A stretch of DNA of 64,000 nt, taken from assembly GCA_002437905.1 (NCBI GenBank), contig DJRT01000002.1:1-64000 (forward strand), given 5' to 3'. Source of the DNA: Ruminococcaceae bacterium UBA6353. GTDB taxonomy: Bacteria; Bacillota; Clostridia; Oscillospirales; Acutalibacteraceae. The notes under the pieces are model-generated. The model was not told the origin of the DNA and did not search any database. It saw only the letters and a program-made list of their open reading frames with translations. This document shows positions 35,864 through 44,308 of the stretch, in pieces (the first letter of the stretch is position 1; every line of letters starts with the position of its first letter). The translations under genes were made by a program, and so were the position numbers.

Positions 35864-36878
35864 GAAATTGCTTCAGACCCTGTGTGAGCTGGATGGCATT
35901 TCCGGTCGCGAGGAGGCTGTCCGCGCCTATATCCTGAAAGAGCTGGAGACGATCTCCGTGCCGCATGAGACATCTGTTGATGCCATGGGTAATGTACTGG
36001 TGCACCTGCATGGAAAGCAGCCGGCCGGCCACCGGCTGCTGCTGGATGCACATATGGATGAGGTCGGTTTCCTTGTGTCACATATTACGCCGGAGGGGTA
36101 CCTGCGCTTCCAGACGGTTGGTGGCATTGATAAACAGGTGCTGTTTGGTCGGCGCGTGCGCATCGGCGCACAGCCCGGTGTGATCGGTGGCAAGGCTATC
36201 CACCATTGCAGCAAAAAAGAAAGTGAGCAGATCCCGGCTGTGGAGGATATGCTGATTGATATCGGGGCAGGCAGCGCTGAGGAAGCGGAAAAGCTGGTGG
36301 CGATCGGCGCGGCCGGTACATTTGCTTCGGCCTTTGTTCCGCATGGCGAGAATGGCTTTGTTGGCAAGGCAGTGGATGACCGCGTTGGCTGTGCGCTGCT
36401 GCTGACGCTGGCCAAAGAACAGCCGGCGCGGGATGTCTGGCTTTCCTTCTCCGTACAGGAGGAGGTTGGTTTGCGCGGTGCCGGAGCTGCAGCTTATGCG
36501 GTGCGCCCGGATGTTGCCATCGCGATTGATGCAACAACGGCGGCCGATACGGTTGGCAGCACCCGCGAAACAGCAGTATGCCGCGTAGGCGATGGCGCTG
36601 TCGTTTCCTTTGCCGACCGTGCGACCCTGTATGATCCGGAGCTGTATCAGACTATCCGCCATTTGGCGCAGGAGCTGCATATCCCCACACAGACAAAGAA
36701 CCGCATTGCCGGCGGAAATAACGCTGGCTCCATCCAGCGCTCCGGCAGCGGCGTTCGCATGGCGGCGGTCTCTCTGCCGTGCCGGTATATTCATTCACCG
36801 GCCTGTACGGGAAGCTGGGCGGATGTGGAGGCTATGGAGCAGCTGCTCGGTGCGCTGATAGAAAGGCTGTCGGTTTGA
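35856..36878 (+). CDS. M42-family metallo-aminopeptidase (second copy)
   Basis: A 340-residue paralogue of the preceding gene. It has LCELDGISGREEAVRAYIL, LLLDAHMDEVGFLVSHI, GKAVDDRVGCALLLTLA, LSFSVQEEVGLRGAGAAAYA and VSLPCRYIHSPACTGSWADV, all in the M42 positions. Two adjacent copies may form a hetero-oligomeric TET-like particle or differ in side-chain preference; this is inference. GAGGAGG lies inside the end of the first copy, and the ATG at 35856 overlaps that gene's stop. The stop TGA overlaps a TTG start of the GNAT gene (TTGA). Confidence 0.9.
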   Translation: MDKKLLQTLCELDGISGREEAVRAYILKELETISVPHETSVDAMGNVLVHLHGKQPAGHRLLLDAHMDEVGFLVSHITPEGYLRFQTVGGIDKQVLFGRRVRIGAQPGVIGGKAIHHCSKKESEQIPAVEDMLIDIGAGSAEEAEKLVAIGAAGTFASAFVPHGENGFVGKAVDDRVGCALLLTLAKEQPARDVWLSFSVQEEVGLRGAGAAAYAVRPDVAIAIDATTAADTVGSTRETAVCRVGDGAVVSFADRATLYDPELYQTIRHLAQELHIPTQTKNRIAGGNNAGSIQRSGSGVRMAAVSLPCRYIHSPACTGSWADVEAMEQLLGALIERLSV

Positions 36879-37603
36879 TCCGTCTGGCAGAGGCGTCCGG
36901 ATTTATTTCCTTGTCCGGCAGCGAAGCGGCGATACGGATCGCTTGCCTGGCTGCTGCCTATGGACAGGCTCCCTTTTTGCAGCTGTATACCGATACAGAA
37001 AGCGCCAACCGGCTGGCACTGATGGATGGTGTCGCCTTCTTTCATGCGCCGGCCGGCGTAACGGCGGATTGGCGCGCGTTTCTATGTATGCTGCCGGAGA
37101 TTGCCGTGCTGCGGACGGATGCTGATACCGGTATTGCGGTCGGTCGGCTGTGGGGACAGACGGCGCAGACCGGTATGACCATGCGCTACATCGGCCATAG
37201 CACGGAAAGCACCGCACAAAGCGGCCTGGTGATGCCGGAAAAGCTGTATGCCCTTTTGCGGGGCTGCTTTTCCGATCTGCCGCCGTTTGCCTCCTGGTAT
37301 GTGGATGTATCCCACCGGGTGCGGCACGGCCTGTGCCATATAGCGACTTTAACGGAACAGGGAAAGCCGGTAAGCTGTGCCATGACTCTGGCGGAAACAT
37401 CTGCGCAGGTGCTGCTGGGAGCTGTGTGCACGGAGCCGGCATATCGCGGGCGCGGATTGGCGCAGCGCTGCCTGCTGTCTTTGCTGCAGCAGTTTCCTGC
37501 GCACGAATGTTACTTATCGCCGGCATCAGAAAGCTTGCAGGCGTATTATGCAAGGCTGGGCTTTGTCCCGGCAGGAACCTGGGCGATCATACATCGCCGA
37601 TAA
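36875..37603 (+). CDS. GNAT-family N-acetyltransferase
   Basis: A 242-residue protein. The C-terminal third has the acetyl-CoA fold, including VLLGAVCTEPAYRGRGLAQR (pyrophosphate-binding R-G-x-G-x-A) and YYARLGFVPAG. The N-terminal part is a divergent GNAT half, so this may be a tandem-GNAT protein. Substrate is unknown. The start is TTG at 36875, overlapping the stop of the second M42 gene in a TTGA junction with GAAAGG upstream. No ATG fits before residue ~38. It is the third gene in the run between murD and the aromatic genes. Confidence 0.75.
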   Translation: MIRLAEASGFISLSGSEAAIRIACLAAAYGQAPFLQLYTDTESANRLALMDGVAFFHAPAGVTADWRAFLCMLPEIAVLRTDADTGIAVGRLWGQTAQTGMTMRYIGHSTESTAQSGLVMPEKLYALLRGCFSDLPPFASWYVDVSHRVRHGLCHIATLTEQGKPVSCAMTLAETSAQVLLGAVCTEPAYRGRGLAQRCLLSLLQQFPAHECYLSPASESLQAYYARLGFVPAGTWAIIHRR

Positions 37604-37620
37604 ACGGAGGAATTGCAATC

Positions 37621-38898
37621 ATGGATAGAACCTTTTTCCCAGTCGATGAGCGGCTGGCGGAGCTTTCGGACGCTGCTGAGGCTGCGGCCAGAGCAGCCTT
37701 TGAACGCATTGACCACATTGCAGAATACAACCAGCAGAAAGTGCTGGCGGCTTTTATCCGGCATCGGGTCAGCGAGAGCTGCTTTGCTGCCACCACCGGC
37801 TATGGCTACGGTGACCGTGGCCGCGACCTGCTGGATGAGGTGCTGGCGGATATTATGGGGGCGGAGGATGCTCTGATCCGCCATTCCATTGTTTCCGGAA
37901 CACACGCCATAGCGATTGCGTTGTTTGCCATGCTGCGGCCGGGGGATGTGCTGCTGGCGGCGGCCGGTGCTCCGTATGATACGCTGGAACAGGTCATCGG
38001 CCATAAGACACCGTCTGCCGGATCCCTTGCGGAGTACGGGATCGGCTACCGCGAGGTCGCCCTGAACGAAAGCGGTGAGCCGGATATTCCGGCGATCGTA
38101 TCCGCGCTGCGGGAGGAGCCAAATGTGCACCTTGTTCACATTCAGCGTTCGCGCGGATATTGTACCCGCCCGTCCCTGACGATTGAGGGTATTCGCCGGA
38201 TCATTGAGGCTGTACGCAGCGTACGGCCGGATGTGCCGGTGTTTGTGGATAATTGCTACGGTGAGTTTGCCGAAAAACTGGAGCCGACGCAGGTTGGCGC
38301 CGATCTGATTGCTGGATCTCTGATCAAGAACCCCGGCGGCGGCATTGCGGAAAACGGCGGTTATCTGTGCGGAACCAAAGCCTGTATCGAGCAATGCGCC
38401 TACCGTATGACGACTCCGGGGCTTGGTCGGGAGGTGGGGGCTTCCCTTGGGCACAACCGGTCGCTGTATATGGGACTGTTCCACGCGCCGCATGTGGTGG
38501 GCGAGGCGATGAAAACCGCTGTTTACGCCGCCGCCCTGTTCACAAAGCTGGGCTATACCTGCTCGCCGCGCTACGATGAGCCGCGGGCAGATATCATACA
38601 GACCATATTGCTGCGGGATCCGCAGTCGCTGATTGCTTTTTGCCGCGGCATGCAGAAGGGCGCTCCGGTGGATGCCTATGTGGTGCCGGAGCCGGCAGAT
38701 ATGCCGGGCTATGATGACCAGGTGATCATGGCGGCGGGCGCTTTCACAATGGGGTCTTCTATTGAGCTTTCGGCGGATGCCCCCCTGCGCGCCCCCTATG
38801 CGGCCTATATGCAGGGCGGCCTGAACTACGCCAGCGGTAAGATTGGTGTGCTGTTGGCGGCACAATCCATGCTGGAGGAAGGGTTGATCCATCCTTGA
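37621..38898 (+). CDS. Aluminium-resistance / methionine gamma-lyase-like PLP enzyme
   Basis: A 425-residue fold-type I PLP enzyme of the Alum_res/YnbB group. It has the long N-terminal helix EAAARAAFERIDHIAEYNQQ, then CFAATTGYGYGDRGRDLLDE, RHSIVSGTHAIAIALFAMLR, VFVDNCYGEFAEKLEPTQVG and the PLP-lysine segment GSLIKNPGGGIAENGGYLCG. Members are annotated as methionine gamma-lyase or cystathionine beta-lyase-like, but chemistry is uncertain. The start is the ATG at 37621 with CGGAGG about ten bases upstream; the frame is open back to 37333. Its stop overlaps the TTG start of the next gene (TTGA). Confidence 0.88.
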   Translation: MDRTFFPVDERLAELSDAAEAAARAAFERIDHIAEYNQQKVLAAFIRHRVSESCFAATTGYGYGDRGRDLLDEVLADIMGAEDALIRHSIVSGTHAIAIALFAMLRPGDVLLAAAGAPYDTLEQVIGHKTPSAGSLAEYGIGYREVALNESGEPDIPAIVSALREEPNVHLVHIQRSRGYCTRPSLTIEGIRRIIEAVRSVRPDVPVFVDNCYGEFAEKLEPTQVGADLIAGSLIKNPGGGIAENGGYLCGTKACIEQCAYRMTTPGLGREVGASLGHNRSLYMGLFHAPHVVGEAMKTAVYAAALFTKLGYTCSPRYDEPRADIIQTILLRDPQSLIAFCRGMQKGAPVDAYVVPEPADMPGYDDQVIMAAGAFTMGSSIELSADAPLRAPYAAYMQGGLNYASGKIGVLLAAQSMLEEGLIHP

Positions 38899-40211
38899 AT
38901 ACGGCGGAAAAGGAATATGATCTGCAGAAGCTCCGGCAGGAGATTGATCAGATTGACACTGCCATGGCTGCGTTGTTTGAGAAACGCCTGCAGGCTGTTG
39001 AAGCGGTAGGGGCATATAAGCAGCAGCATGGTTTGCCGCTGCGGGATCCGGCACGCGAGGAGGCGGTTGTCCGGCGTGCCATGGCACAGCTGCAGCAGGA
39101 AGATGTCCGCGCCCTGTATCCGCCGTTCATTCGGCAGGTCATGGCGCTTTCACGCAGCTACGAGGCGGCCCGGATGCGGGCTACTGACACGATGCCAGAG
39201 GACAAAGCGGAAGAAACCGTTGTGACCTGCCGGGTGGAGGATGGTGAATACCCGATCGTACTGCAGCGCGGCAGCTTACATCATTTGCACCGGTGGATGC
39301 GGCTGGATCGCCGGGTATGCATTGTAACGGATGACGGCGTGCCTGCGGCATACGCCGAAGCTGTTGCCGCCCAGTGTGCCCGGCCGATCATTGTTACGCT
39401 GCCGCAGGGGGAGGAGAACAAGACCCTGCAGACCGCCGAAAGGCTTTGGCAGCAGATGCTGGATGCCGGCATAACGCGGGGAGACTGTGTGGTTGCCGTT
39501 GGCGGCGGCGTGGTTGGCGACATAGCCGGCTTTGCAGCGGCGTGTTATATGCGCGGCGTGGAGTATTACGCTGTACCGACAACAGTGCTGGCACAGGTAG
39601 ATGCCTCTGTGGGTGGTAAAACGGGGGTAGATCTGCATGGAGTGAAAAATGTGATCGGCGCCTTTTACCAGCCAAAGGCGGTTGTGATTGACCCGGAGGT
39701 TCTGGATACCCTGCCGCAACGGCAATGGAGCAACGGCATGGCCGAGGCAGTCAAAATGGGCGTTATCGCCGATCCGGTGCTCTTTTCGCTGTTTGAAGAC
39801 GAACGCCCGGAGAAGCATCTGACGGAGATCATCCACCGGGCGATCTGTGCCAAACGGGATATTGTGCAGCAGGATGTGCATGACAACGGCCAGCGGCAGA
39901 TTTTGAATTTTGGTCATACGCTTGGCCATGCGCTGGAGGCAGCATCGATGTCGACACTGCTGCACGGTGAATGTGTGGCGCTCGGTATGCTGCCATTCTG
40001 CAGTAAAAGTGTTGCCGAGCGACTAATACCGGTGCTGCAGCGTGTGGGGCTGCCGACAGAGCTGCCCTACAATACCCATGCCGTTTGGCAGGCGGTACAG
40101 CACGATAAGAAGATCCGCAGGGATGAAATCACCGTTGTATGGACGCAGGAGATCGGACAGGCACAGCTGTGCCGTCTGTCCATGGCGCAATTAAAGAGCC
40201 GCATCGGCTGA
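38895..40211 (+). CDS. aroB: Chorismate mutase-3-dehydroquinate synthase fusion
   Basis: 438 residues with two domains. Residues 1-92 are an AroQ-type chorismate mutase: R14, R31, K42, D51, R54 and E55 align at a constant offset with E. coli R11, R28, K39, D48, R51 and E52. Residues ~100-438 are 3-dehydroquinate synthase: VAVGGGVVGDIAGFAAACYM, PTTVLAQVDASVGGKTGVDL, MAEAVKMG, NFGHTLGHALE and HGECVALGM (metal and NAD sites). The fusion joins an early shikimate step to the chorismate branch leading to prephenate. The start is TTG at 38895 with GGAGGAAGGG upstream, overlapping the previous stop. No linker-located ATG or ribosome site was seen that would give AroB alone. Confidence 0.92.
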   Translation: MNTAEKEYDLQKLRQEIDQIDTAMAALFEKRLQAVEAVGAYKQQHGLPLRDPAREEAVVRRAMAQLQQEDVRALYPPFIRQVMALSRSYEAARMRATDTMPEDKAEETVVTCRVEDGEYPIVLQRGSLHHLHRWMRLDRRVCIVTDDGVPAAYAEAVAAQCARPIIVTLPQGEENKTLQTAERLWQQMLDAGITRGDCVVAVGGGVVGDIAGFAAACYMRGVEYYAVPTTVLAQVDASVGGKTGVDLHGVKNVIGAFYQPKAVVIDPEVLDTLPQRQWSNGMAEAVKMGVIADPVLFSLFEDERPEKHLTEIIHRAICAKRDIVQQDVHDNGQRQILNFGHTLGHALEAASMSTLLHGECVALGMLPFCSKSVAERLIPVLQRVGLPTELPYNTHAVWQAVQHDKKIRRDEITVVWTQEIGQAQLCRLSMAQLKSRIG

Positions 40212-40226
40212 GAGGGGAGAAATGGC

Positions 40227-41336
40227 TTGAAAAACACCTTCGGCTCCAGTGTCACGGTCACTCTGTTTGGCGAAAGCCACGGGGACTGTGTGGGCGCTGT
40301 TCTGGATGGTTTGGCGCCGGGAATTCCAGTGGAGGATGACTATATCCGCCGCCGGCTGGCGGCACGCCGCCCGCAGGGAACGGTCTCGACCGCACGCCGT
40401 GAGCCGGATGAGTTTTCCATTCTCAGCGGTGTTTTTGATGGCCGCACGACTGGCACCCCGCTGTGTATCCGGATACCAAACACCGACACGGACAGCACAG
40501 AGTATGAAAAAAATCGGACGATCCCGCGGCCGGGTCATGCGGATTACGCCGCTGTTTGCAAATACCATGGGTACGCGGACTACCGCGGCGGCGGTCACTT
40601 TTCCGGCCGCTTAACGGCGGCTCTGACTGCCGCCGGCGCGGTTCTTCTGTCGGCACTGGAGGCACATGGCATTTTCATCGGTACTCACATTCTGCGCTGT
40701 AAGGATGCCGCGGATCGCCCCTTTGCGCACGACCCGCAAAGCGACCTTGACCAGCTGCGTGCCGCCGCTTTTCCGGTACTGGAGCCACGGGCAGCCGAAG
40801 CGATCCAGGATACGATCCGCACCGCCGGCGCGGCAGGTGACAGTGTCGGCGGTATTTTACAAACGGCAGTAACCGGACTGCCGGCTGGGGTAGGGGAGCC
40901 ATGGTTTGATACGGTTGAGGGGCTGTTGGCTCACGCCCTGTTCAGCATACCGGCGATCAAAGGGGTCGAGTTTGGTGATGGCTTTTCTTTAGCCTCTATG
41001 ACCGGCTCACAGGCGAATGATGCTTTTACGGTCAAAGGCGGGCGCGTTGCCACCGTAACCAATCACAATGGCGGAATCAACGGCGGCATTACCAATGGCA
41101 TGCCTTTGATTTTTCAGTGTGCAGTTAAGCCGACGCCCTCCATTGCTGTTGAACAGGATACGGTTGACCTTGCTGCCATGCAGCCCTGTCGGATATCGGT
41201 TGGCGGCCGCCATGATCCGGCTGTTCTGCACCGCGCGGTGCCGGTTGTGGACAGCGTGACGGCAATCACCATCTGTGATCTGCTGGCCACGCGCTTTGGC
41301 ACCGATTGGCCGCAGGCACTGCAGAGGGAAACATGA
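40227..41336 (+). CDS. aroC: Chorismate synthase
   Basis: A 369-residue FMN-dependent enzyme that makes chorismate from EPSP, the last shikimate step. Family motifs are VTLFGESHGDCVGAVLDGLA at the N-terminus, ARRPQGTVSTARREPDEFSI, RPGHADYAAVCKYH, RGGGHFSGRLTAALTAAGA and GGRHDPAVLHRAVPVVDSV near the C-terminus. The start is TTG at 40227, with AGGGGAG seven bases away. A tiny ATG-GCT-TGA frame at 40222 overlaps the start, reproducing the TTGA junction seen elsewhere in this operon. Its stop overlaps the ATG of the AroE-AroK gene. Confidence 0.95.
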   Translation: MKNTFGSSVTVTLFGESHGDCVGAVLDGLAPGIPVEDDYIRRRLAARRPQGTVSTARREPDEFSILSGVFDGRTTGTPLCIRIPNTDTDSTEYEKNRTIPRPGHADYAAVCKYHGYADYRGGGHFSGRLTAALTAAGAVLLSALEAHGIFIGTHILRCKDAADRPFAHDPQSDLDQLRAAAFPVLEPRAAEAIQDTIRTAGAAGDSVGGILQTAVTGLPAGVGEPWFDTVEGLLAHALFSIPAIKGVEFGDGFSLASMTGSQANDAFTVKGGRVATVTNHNGGINGGITNGMPLIFQCAVKPTPSIAVEQDTVDLAAMQPCRISVGGRHDPAVLHRAVPVVDSVTAITICDLLATRFGTDWPQALQRET

Positions 41337-42571
41337 TGGAGTATGGGTTGATCGGTGAGCATTTGCCGCATAGCTTTTCCCCGGAAATTCATCGGCAGCT
41401 GGCAGAGTATCACTATACGCTTTGCGAGTTTCCACCACAGCAGTTAGCGGATTTTATGCGCAGGCGTGCGTTTCGCGGAATCAATGTGACCATCCCGTAT
41501 AAAAAGGCGGTCATTCCGCTTTTGGATGCGATCGATCCTGTGGCACAGATATGCGGCTCCGTGAATACCGTACTTAATCGCAATGGCCGTTTATATGGGT
41601 ACAATACCGATTTTGCCGGAATGGATGCGGCTATTAACTGTAATGGTCTTTCACTTTACAACAAAAAGGTTCTGATATTGGGAACAGGCGGGACGGCAGC
41701 CACCGCTGCCGCAGTAGCCAGTCACCAAAGGGCGGCGTCCGTTGTGCGGGTCAGCCGGCATCCTGTTGGCCATGCCATATCTTACGCACAGGCTTTGGAG
41801 CTGCACGGCGATGTTGAGGCTGTAATCAACACAACGCCGGTCGGCATGTACCCGCATTCGGATGCTTGCCCGCTGGATCTCCGCTGCTTTTCCGCCTGCC
41901 GGATGGTGATGGACACCATTTACAATCCATTGCGTACCTGCTTTCAGCAGAACGCGGCAGCACAGCATATTCCGGCGATCAACGGCTTATATATGCTGGT
42001 TGCGCAGGCGGCCGGTTCAGCGGCACTTTTTACCGGTGATCCGATTTCCCAAAAGCGTGTTCGGGTGATATATGATCGCCTGCTGCGCCAAAAGCGCAAT
42101 ATTGTGCTGATCGGTATGCCTGGTAGTGGCAAGACGACCGTTGGGCGGCTTCTGGCGGCGCAGCTGAACCGGCCTTTCTATGACCTGGACGCCGTTATCG
42201 TGCAGCAAACCGGACAGGAAGTGCGGCAGATCTTTGAACAGCAGGGCGAGGCGGCCTTTCGGCAGCTTGAAAAACAGGTCATTGCCGCTGTTTCTGCCAA
42301 CAGCGGCGTAGTGATTGCCACCGGTGGCGGCAGTATTCTTGATCCGTCCAATGTGGTACAGCTACGGAAAAACGGATGGCTTATCTGGTTGGATCGTCCT
42401 GTGGAGCAGCTGGCAATTGATCCGGAACGACCGCTGGCTGCTGATTTTCCGCAGGTATCCGCATTGTACCAACAGCGCCAGCCTTTTTATCGCGAAGCGG
42501 CAGATGAAACAGTAAAGAATACGGATCTGACAAAAACCGTTACAGAACTGGAAAGGGCGTGGAAAACTTGA
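41336..42571 (+). CDS. aroE: Shikimate dehydrogenase-shikimate kinase fusion
   Basis: A 411-residue bifunctional protein. Residues ~1-245 are NADPH-dependent shikimate dehydrogenase: YGLIGEHLPHSFSPEIH, GINVTIPYKKAVIP (catalytic Lys), NTDFAGMDAA, LILGTGGTAATAAA and INTTPVGMYP. Residues ~255-411 are shikimate kinase: IVLIGMPGSGKTTVGRLLAA (P-loop), FYDLDAVIVQQTG and VIATGGGSIL. The two consecutive pathway steps are thus joined. There are two ATGs in tandem at 41333 and 41336, and I took the second, though either is possible. The stop overlaps the TTG start of aroQ. Confidence 0.93.
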   Translation: MEYGLIGEHLPHSFSPEIHRQLAEYHYTLCEFPPQQLADFMRRRAFRGINVTIPYKKAVIPLLDAIDPVAQICGSVNTVLNRNGRLYGYNTDFAGMDAAINCNGLSLYNKKVLILGTGGTAATAAAVASHQRAASVVRVSRHPVGHAISYAQALELHGDVEAVINTTPVGMYPHSDACPLDLRCFSACRMVMDTIYNPLRTCFQQNAAAQHIPAINGLYMLVAQAAGSAALFTGDPISQKRVRVIYDRLLRQKRNIVLIGMPGSGKTTVGRLLAAQLNRPFYDLDAVIVQQTGQEVRQIFEQQGEAAFRQLEKQVIAAVSANSGVVIATGGGSILDPSNVVQLRKNGWLIWLDRPVEQLAIDPERPLAADFPQVSALYQQRQPFYREAADETVKNTDLTKTVTELERAWKT

Positions 42572-43014
42572 AGCTATTGGTGATCAACGGACCAAATCTC
42601 AATCTTCTTGGTTCCCGGGAACCGAAAATTTACGGTACGGAAACCTATGAAAGCTTAAATGCACGCATCCGGCGGCATGCCGCTGCGCGTGGGGTTGAGG
42701 TCGCTTTTTATCAGTCCAATCACGAAGGTGATCTGGTGGATGCCATTCAGCAAAGCGCTGGCAGCTATGATGGAATTATCATCAATGCGGCGGCTTATAC
42801 CCATACCAGTATTGCGCTGGCAGATGCGCTGCGCGCAGTGAATGTCCCGGCTGTGGAGGTGCACATTTCCGATATCAATCGCCGCGAGGCGTTCCGGCAA
42901 ATCAACTATATCAGTCCGATTTGCGTCGCCTCTGTGGTTGGCGAAGGGACGAATGGCTACATCCATGCATTGGATCAGCTGCGGAAATACTTATTGCAGA
43001 AAAAGCCGTTATGA
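42568..43014 (+). CDS. aroQ: Type II 3-dehydroquinate dehydratase
   Basis: A 148-residue dodecameric-type dehydroquinase making 3-dehydroshikimate. Motifs are LLVINGPNLNLLGSREPKIY (with the catalytic Tyr), FYQSNHEGDLVDAI, IINAAAYTHTSIALADAL and PAVEVHISDINRREAFRQ (catalytic His). The start is likely TTG at 42568, which overlaps the AroE-AroK stop and lies ten bases from AAAGGG. The GTG at 42559 is only one base from that site. Its stop overlaps the ATG of aroA (ATGA). Confidence 0.94.
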   Translation: MKLLVINGPNLNLLGSREPKIYGTETYESLNARIRRHAAARGVEVAFYQSNHEGDLVDAIQQSAGSYDGIIINAAAYTHTSIALADALRAVNVPAVEVHISDINRREAFRQINYISPICVASVVGEGTNGYIHALDQLRKYLLQKKPL

Positions 43015-44228
43015 GAGTGCGTGTCATTCCCGGAAAGGCCTGTGGGGAGATTACCCCACCTGCTTCCAAAAGTGCAGCGCACCGGCTGCTGATGTGTGCC
43101 GGTCTGTGCCCGGAAACAAGCCGCATTGTCGCTCCCGGCACCTCGGATGATGTCTTGGCCACCCTTGCGTGTCTGCAAACGCTCGGTGCCAAGATCCACT
43201 ATGCGGATGATGCTGTGCAGATCACCGGCTTTGATCCGTTCGAAAAGCAGCAGGACGGGCGGACGCTGCTGTGTGGGGAAAGCGCCAGCACCATGCGGTT
43301 TTTGCTGCCGGTTGCGTTACTTGGCAGCAGTACCGTTCGTCTGCAAGGCACCGGTAGCTTGCTTGGCCGCTCAATGGAGCCATATCGGGAGCTCTGCCGT
43401 AAGCAGGGGCTGTTATTTCAGTATACAGACGATGGGGTAGAGGTGTGCGGTCCGCTGCAGCCGGGAGAATTCCGACTGCCTGGCAATTGCAGCAGTCAGT
43501 TTGTTAGCGGCCTGTTGTTCGCTTTGCCGCTTTTGGCGGAAGACAGCTATATCCGGCTGACATCGCCGCTGGAAAGCCGTCCGTATGTGCACATGACCAT
43601 GAACGCATTGCTTAGCGCCGGGATTTTGATCAAAGCAGTGGCAAGCGGCGACTTTTTTATTCCGGGTGGCCAGCACTACAGTCCAATTTTTTCCAGCGTC
43701 GAGAAAGATTGGTCTTCTGCGGCATTTCTGGACGCGTTGAATGTCCTTGGTGGAAAAGTTGTACTTACCGGGCTTTCAGAAAGCACCGGACAGGCGGACA
43801 AGATCTATCCGGCATATTATGCTGCTGTGCGCGATGGCGCACCGACGCTGCCAATGCAGGATTGTCCGGACCTGGCGCCGATGATTATGGCTTTAGCTGC
43901 GGCAAACAATGGCGCCGTTCTGACTGGTACAGCCCGTCTACGCCTGAAGGAGTCGGATCGGGGCGAGGCGATGGCCGCAGAGCTACGGAAATATGGTGCA
44001 CAGATCTCTGTTGAGGAAAACCGCATTGCTGTTCAGCCGGGACCATTGCACCAGCCGCCGGAGATTCTGTGTGGGCATAATGACCACCGGATTGTGATGG
44101 CGCTGGCCATTTTAGCAACGCGCTATGGTGGGGTTATCTCAGATGCGCAGGCTGTGCAAAAAAGCTATCCGGGTTTTTGGCGTGATCTGCAGCGCCTTGG
44201 CATTCGCGTGCAGGCAGAACCAGGATAA
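43011..44228 (+). CDS. aroA: 3-phosphoshikimate 1-carboxyvinyltransferase (EPSP synthase)
   Basis: A 405-residue enzyme joining PEP to shikimate-3-phosphate. It has TPPASKSAAHRLLMCAGLCP at the N-terminus, GESASTMRFLLPVALLGSST (replacing the common GNSGTTMR), GNCSSQFVSGLLFALPLL, LKESDRGEAMAAELRKYGA and CGHNDHRIVMALAI. It is slightly short compared with the usual ~430 residues. The start ATG overlaps the aroQ stop. It is the last clear gene of the aromatic run; no terminator was seen before the recombinase gene 80 bases later. Confidence 0.94.
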   Translation: MRVRVIPGKACGEITPPASKSAAHRLLMCAGLCPETSRIVAPGTSDDVLATLACLQTLGAKIHYADDAVQITGFDPFEKQQDGRTLLCGESASTMRFLLPVALLGSSTVRLQGTGSLLGRSMEPYRELCRKQGLLFQYTDDGVEVCGPLQPGEFRLPGNCSSQFVSGLLFALPLLAEDSYIRLTSPLESRPYVHMTMNALLSAGILIKAVASGDFFIPGGQHYSPIFSSVEKDWSSAAFLDALNVLGGKVVLTGLSESTGQADKIYPAYYAAVRDGAPTLPMQDCPDLAPMIMALAAANNGAVLTGTARLRLKESDRGEAMAAELRKYGAQISVEENRIAVQPGPLHQPPEILCGHNDHRIVMALAILATRYGGVISDAQAVQKSYPGFWRDLQRLGIRVQAEPG

Positions 44229-44266
44229 GGGGATACAAAATTATCTTACCGGAAATTCTTTTAGCA

Positions 44267-44294
44267 ACTATACTAAATTAATATTTAGTATAGT
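44267..44294. promoter_or_regulatory. 28-bp 11-6-11 palindrome upstream of the recombinase (dif-like or operator)
   Basis: The arms ACTATACTAAA and TTTAGTATAGT are perfect inverted repeats around the centre TTAATA. The 11-6-11 layout equals that of XerC/XerD dif sites. It ends just before the ribosome site (GGGGAGA) of the tyrosine-recombinase gene. It also contains TATACT, a possible -10, so it could be an operator. Confidence 0.55.
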
Positions 44295-44308
44295 TTAGGG
44301 GAGAGAAA

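Noticed and set aside
37546..39087. 513-codon minus-strand frame across the Alum_res gene
   Set aside because: Shadow composition and no ribosome site; the plus strand has PLP-enzyme motifs.
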